From positions 1 to 32,417 of the forward strand of contig NZ_MQMG01000046.1 in assembly GCF_001908025.1 (NCBI RefSeq): DNA of 32,417 nt. The letters are read 5' to 3'. The notes under the pieces were generated by a model that saw nothing but the letters and a program-made list of their open reading frames with translations, did not search any database and was not told where the DNA came from. Position 1 is the first letter of the stretch, and each line of letters opens with the position of its first letter. The position numbers and the translations under genes are program-made. The DNA is from Geobacillus proteiniphilus (GTDB taxonomy: Bacteria; Bacillota; Bacilli; Bacillales; Anoxybacillaceae). Of the stretch, positions 29,127-32,417 are shown piece by piece.

Positions 29127-29915
29127 GTGAATCTTTTCTATACACTGCTTCTTTTATGTTTGCTTGCCTTATTGGCAAGATGGATCAAGTCAAAAGAAGC
29201 GGAATGGATTGGATCGTATGGAGAATATAAAGTCCGTAAAGCAATTAAAAATATAGAAGCAACATCATCCGGAAAATACAAAGCTTTTCATAACCTGTAT
29301 ATTCCAAAACAAGACGGTTCAACTTCGCAAATTGATCATGTTATCCTTTCCGATCAAGGACTGTTTGTCATCGAAACGAAAAATTACAGCGGCTGGATTT
29401 TCGGAGATGAAACGTCAAAATATTGGACGCAAGTCATTTATAAACGAAAAGAAAAATTTCTTAATCCTATTTTGCAGAACAAAGGGCATATCAAGGCGTT
29501 AAGAGGCTGGCTTGGGGAGGAGTTTGCGCATATTCCGATTCACTCGGTTGTCGTGTTTTTGACGCGGGCAAAGTTTAAATCAAATGCTCATTTTGCCCAT
29601 GCTTATGTGGTTTATCCGAAACAATTGAAACAAGTGCTCGAGCAACATCAAACAAAAGTGATCGATAGGGAAACAAAGGAACGTTTAGCTCAAAAATTAG
29701 AAACAGTGCTTGCCAAAGATAAGACACAAGAAAAAGAAATGAAAAAGCGGCACGTGCAAACGATTCGAACGAAGCAAAAGCAGACGGAACAACATATACA
29801 GCAAAACCGTTGTCCAAAATGTGGCGGTGTTCTAATCGTTCGGAAAGGGAAATACGGAACATTTAAAGGTTGCAATAATTATCCGAAATGCAAGTTTACG
29901 CAGTCGATTGGCTGA
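29127..29915 (+). CDS. Membrane-anchored NERD-domain protein with C-terminal zinc ribbon
   Basis: 262 residues. A single N-terminal span (LFYTLLLLCLLALLARWI) is followed by a NERD (nuclease-related) domain, about residues 27-150: GSYGEYKVRKAIKN, QIDHVILSDQGLFVIETKNY (D...E-x-K site) and GHIKALRGWL. After a basic linker, a topoisomerase-type C4 zinc finger closes the protein (CPKCGGVLIVRKGKYGTFKG, C-x-N-x-PKC). The NERD domain is a PD-(D/E)XK relative, so DNA cleavage or binding at the membrane is plausible. Start is GTG with AAGGGAGGGG about 10 nt upstream. It shares direction with the genes on both sides. Confidence 0.9.
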   Translation: MNLFYTLLLLCLLALLARWIKSKEAEWIGSYGEYKVRKAIKNIEATSSGKYKAFHNLYIPKQDGSTSQIDHVILSDQGLFVIETKNYSGWIFGDETSKYWTQVIYKRKEKFLNPILQNKGHIKALRGWLGEEFAHIPIHSVVVFLTRAKFKSNAHFAHAYVVYPKQLKQVLEQHQTKVIDRETKERLAQKLETVLAKDKTQEKEMKKRHVQTIRTKQKQTEQHIQQNRCPKCGGVLIVRKGKYGTFKGCNNYPKCKFTQSIG

Positions 29916-29966
29916 ACTTGCAACACGGCCGTTTGGGCAGCAACTATAGATAAGGGAAGGAGGAAA

Positions 29967-30593
29967 ATGATGTTTTCTATTCACGAGGAATTGGAACGCC
30001 TATCGCAAAAGTATCGATTTTTTGCTTCAAAAGAAGCGTTTAAACAGTCATTAAAATTTCAGCTTCAAGAAAAATTCCGCGTCGAGGAGAACAAACGCTT
30101 TCATGATTATCTGATCGATTTGTGGGTGGAAGAACCGGAAAGTGGGCGCCAATACGCGATTTGTTTAATGAACAAGCTCGCTCGGGTCACGATAAAGCAA
30201 AACGGGCAAACGATTGAATTGAAGCACCACGGTGCTCAGGATCAGGGTCGTTATGATTTTTTGGCGCAAGTGGAAAAGTTAGAACGAATAACAATGGGGA
30301 GAAGGAATGTATACGGGATCGTTGTGCTGCTAACGAATGACCATTTGTATTGGACCGAGCCGATGCGACCAAATACGGTGGACTGCGAGTTTCGCATTCA
30401 TGAAAACCGGATCATCACCGGGGAGTTAAAATGGCAGGAACGTGCATCAGCAGGGACGAAAGAAAACCGTGATGCGCCGATCTTTATTAAAGGGAGATAT
30501 CAATTGAAATGGCATCATTATTCTACTATCAACCAAGATAAACATGGCGAGTTCCGATATGTAGCCGTTCATGTTGGGGACGTATATAGTTGA
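29967..30593 (+). CDS. Restriction-endonuclease-like protein with degenerate catalytic strand
   Basis: About 207 residues. AAGGAGG (29958-29963) is best spaced to the second ATG (29970). The pattern GAQDQGRYDFLAQVEKLERI, VYGIVVLLTNDHLYW, ITGELKWQERASAGTK and the ending RYQLKWHHYSTI...FRYVAVHVG matches, from memory, a family of PD-(D/E)XK nuclease-like proteins often found in defence islands. In those, the strand before GAQD reads like IELKYKT; here it is AICLMNKLARV, so the expected E-x-K is absent, while the earlier Asp (LIDLWVEE) is kept. It may be a catalytically dead or altered member. It is 51 nt after the NERD gene, likely in the same transcript. Confidence 0.7.
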   Translation: MMFSIHEELERLSQKYRFFASKEAFKQSLKFQLQEKFRVEENKRFHDYLIDLWVEEPESGRQYAICLMNKLARVTIKQNGQTIELKHHGAQDQGRYDFLAQVEKLERITMGRRNVYGIVVLLTNDHLYWTEPMRPNTVDCEFRIHENRIITGELKWQERASAGTKENRDAPIFIKGRYQLKWHHYSTINQDKHGEFRYVAVHVGDVYS

Positions 30594-30614
30594 GAGAAAT
30601 AGTTTTAGTGTCTG

Positions 30615-30731
30615 TTGTCACCTATCGAAGAAAAGCTGTGTCAGGAACGAAAACGTCTCGGGCAAGACTTGATTAACCCGGATTTATCTGTTGTGATGAA
30701 GAAGTGTTATGAGAAGCAATTAAAAAATTAG
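30615..30731 (+). other. Possible 38-aa frame resembling Spo0E-like peptides
   Basis: From TTG 30615 it reads MSPIEEKLCQERKRLGQDLI and NPDLSVVMKKCYEKQLKN, helix-turn-helix-like in layout and reminiscent of Spo0E-type phosphatases, but the key motif is not clear. It has no good ribosome binding site. It could be a remnant. Confidence 0.25.
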
Positions 30732-30809
30732 AGTGCGACAGGAGAAGCTTCGTTGCACGCGGATCCTGTCACTTGTCGAATGTATGGGCACAGACAGGGG
30801 GGAGAAAGT

Positions 30810-31547
30810 TTGTTAGCTGAAATACATGGAAAAATATCATCAGACGGTTCGAATTTAAGCGAGCGGCTTGAAGATCAGCTGACAGCGAACGTATTTGGTA
30901 CGTCGCGTTATCTCCCTTTTCACAAAGGGATTAAGCCGATTTTAAGCAAGGCTGTATTTTTTTCTCAAACTGATCAAACGGTGTTCATAAATGGTTTGGA
31001 GATGCAAAAAGACGAGTTTATAGGGGATAAGGTTAAGTTTTGGGTCAAGGGAGAAAGAAGTGAAATCGATGTTTTACTTGAATTGGATCATTTGATCATA
31101 GGAATCGAAGTGAAATACCATAGTCCTTTATCATCAGACGATCAATTGGAGCGAGAAGCGAGTGATTTACTAAAGGGTAAAGGGCAGACGCCAAAGTTTT
31201 TGCTCTTATTAGGAACGGAACCAGAAGTGAATATGATTGCTAAAAAGGTGATGGAAAACAGAAAACTGCCAAGCGGTGTTCATTTTGGGTATTTATCGTG
31301 GCAAGAAGTGTTCCATCAATTGGTGTACGTGCAAAAAAATGAAACATTGAATGAGTTTGAAAGGTTAATGCTGAAAGATTTGATTGCTTTATTGAGAAAA
31401 AAGGGATTTGATCGTTTTCAAAACTTTCAAAGCCTTGCTTGTCCTTTAGTTGACCACTGCTCCTACTTTCATTTTTATACAGATGAACAATTTTTTCATT
31501 TAAGTGCCAATCGTATTGAAAAGGAGTGGTATTATGAATTCCGTTAG
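30810..31547 (+). CDS. PD-(D/E)XK nuclease-like protein
   Basis: 245 residues from a TTG start, preferred because GGGGGGAGA (30797-30805) lies just upstream; the in-frame ATG at 30783 has no site. It opens LAEIHGKISSDGSNLSERLE. The catalytic core is visible: SEIDVLLELDHLIIGIEVKY with D87, E100 and K102 (D-x12-E-x-K). The C-terminal half (ALLRKKGFDRFQNFQSL) is helical. No DNA-binding or membrane domain is seen. The 3' end overlaps the next gene by 14 nt, so the two are translationally coupled and probably form a pair. Confidence 0.85.
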   Translation: MLAEIHGKISSDGSNLSERLEDQLTANVFGTSRYLPFHKGIKPILSKAVFFSQTDQTVFINGLEMQKDEFIGDKVKFWVKGERSEIDVLLELDHLIIGIEVKYHSPLSSDDQLEREASDLLKGKGQTPKFLLLLGTEPEVNMIAKKVMENRKLPSGVHFGYLSWQEVFHQLVYVQKNETLNEFERLMLKDLIALLRKKGFDRFQNFQSLACPLVDHCSYFHFYTDEQFFHLSANRIEKEWYYEFR

Positions 31548-32106
31548 TATACGAGAGAACATAAAAAACGCTTTTGAGGTTGTGCGAAAAACGTACGAGA
31601 GTGTCGATAAACTGTTGGCGGAATTGGACCGTCAATCGGTTGAATGTGGATTTGTTCCGGTGATCCCACAATTTTTACGTCAGAAATCTGACCGCGAGTA
31701 TCAAGGCTGGTTCATTCAATCTTTTATCAAGCTATATCAGAGAGATTCTGCGCCTCCTTGCCAGTCGGGGAATGGGTTGAAAAACGACCCAATCTATGCG
31801 GTTGAAATCTCATTCAAAGAAGAACCACGAATGACGTTGTGTAAATACGTGTATTCAACCCTTGAACATTGGGATAAACCACCGAGCGTTTCTGAGCATT
31901 GGTTTTTCTACTGGCCTTTATATGATGGCAATAACTTTACTAATCATGAATCTGAAAATGGAGTGTTTAAACGCGTTCCAAATGACGAAAAAACTTCAGA
32001 AAAATATGGTAAAATTCAAGAAGTTATTTCAAAGAAAATTGATTTATTATCCATTACATCAACGAACATTAAGGATAGGGTGTTTGATGAGTTGCATCGT
32101 TTGTGA
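31534..32106 (+). CDS. Unknown partner of the PD-(D/E)XK protein
   Basis: 190 residues. ATG 31534 has AAGGAG (31521-31526) 7 nt upstream, inside the nuclease gene; the longer frame from 31504 is just the overlap. An N-terminal helix (IRENIKNAFEVVRKTYESVDKL) is followed by mixed alpha/beta sequence (GFVPVIPQFL, YQGWFIQSFIKLYQ, WFFYWPLYDG) and a lysine-rich C-terminus. I see no enzyme motif. Tight coupling to the nuclease suggests a specificity, sensor or control subunit; this is inference. Confidence 0.75.
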   Translation: MNSVSIRENIKNAFEVVRKTYESVDKLLAELDRQSVECGFVPVIPQFLRQKSDREYQGWFIQSFIKLYQRDSAPPCQSGNGLKNDPIYAVEISFKEEPRMTLCKYVYSTLEHWDKPPSVSEHWFFYWPLYDGNNFTNHESENGVFKRVPNDEKTSEKYGKIQEVISKKIDLLSITSTNIKDRVFDELHRL

Positions 32107-32417
32107 CAGATAAACTGGAATTAGGGAAATTAAAACAGTTGACAGACTTAGGAGGGCGGTGCGTAGGGATCAAAATAGAAATGTCTCTTCGGATGGTAAT
32201 ATTCCGTCTAGCAGAGTTGGACAAATGGAGAAACGGGGGAAAGAAAAAACGGTAAAGATTTTTATTGAAGAAAACTGCCTGGTACGAAAGGATTTGGTTA
32301 TTTGGGAGTTTTAAAACAAGCCGGTAGAGCATCATTACCATTTCACATTGCTTTCGGCGAAGATGTGGCGAGCCCTGTTTTTTACCGTGAATCACAAAGA
32401 GTATCGTATTAAAGAGG
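32107..32417. other. Right edge: short broken frames, no assignable gene
   Basis: Three short plus-strand frames follow one another: GTG 32103 to TAA 32255 (50 aa, 4-nt overlap with the previous stop), ATG 32225 to a stop near 32313, and an open stretch ending YRESQRVSY at about 32411 with GEDVASP inside. The third faintly recalls nucleotidyltransferase-type toxins, but the match is too weak to name. Frame changes suggest a decayed gene continuing past the window. Confidence 0.25.

Noticed and set aside
1-32417. CRISPR array, tRNA/rRNA genes, prophage structural genes
   Set aside because: No regularly spaced repeats, no cloverleaf or rRNA-like segment and no phage structural proteins were seen on reading the window.

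Overview
The gene content, strong AAGGAGG-type ribosome binding sites and codon use point to a thermophilic Bacillaceae chromosome, most likely Geobacillus or Parageobacillus. This is an inference from mscL, a YeeE/YedE transporter, the psuK-psuG operon, a Tyr/Pro-rich cupin protein and IS200/IS605-type TnpB elements. The window has a GC-rich housekeeping part (about 1-10 kb), then a defence island (about 10.2-32.4 kb) in which most of the DNA from about 12.8 kb on is visibly richer in A+T.

Left part. The 3' end of a DUF4871-like gene is followed by a 53-bp IS605-type mini-element, a decayed holin-like toxin gene, mscL (minus), a YeeE/YedE sulfur-compound transporter, the pseudouridine catabolic pair psuK-psuG, a coiled-coil protein (minus) and a 43-residue membrane peptide. 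Between two diverged direct repeats (about 5.17-5.30 and 8.29-8.43 kb, each with a SEC-C 3' end, a hairpin and the 3' end of a dioxygenase gene) lies an XRE/ImmA-IrrE regulator with two GTTAA-N6-TTAAC operators. Its PIN-like partner is broken by a TnpB element that still carries its omega-RNA region. A LigB-type dioxygenase and a cupin protein follow.

Defence island. A decayed AAA ATPase gene, split by a second mini-element, leads into: (i) a McrB-like AAA+ GTPase with a DUF3578 domain, a DUF2357/PD-(D/E)XK nuclease and a MazG-like pyrophosphohydrolase; (ii) a SNF2/HepA-type helicase, a type III-like Mod methyltransferase and a Res helicase-nuclease; (iii) a dGTPase-like gene (minus, frameshifted at a tetranucleotide repeat) divergent from (iv) a full-length prokaryotic Argonaute with a complete DEDD tetrad; (v) a frameshifted Rpn-family nuclease and a fragment of a second; (vi) a run of nuclease-like genes: an unknown protein, a NERD/zinc-ribbon protein, a restriction-like protein with a degenerate catalytic strand, and an overlapping pair of a PD-(D/E)XK nuclease and an unknown partner.

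Taken together, the island combines nucleic-acid-guided interference (Argonaute), modification-dependent restriction (McrBC-like), modification/restriction (Mod-Res plus helicase) and nucleotide-pool control (MazG-like, dGTPase-like). The least ordinary features are the divergent Argonaute/dGTPase locus with a palindrome between them, the slippable repeat in the dGTPase gene, the helicase-Mod-Res operon with repeated GATAACGTC motifs at its promoter, and the unexplained nuclease pairs at the right end.
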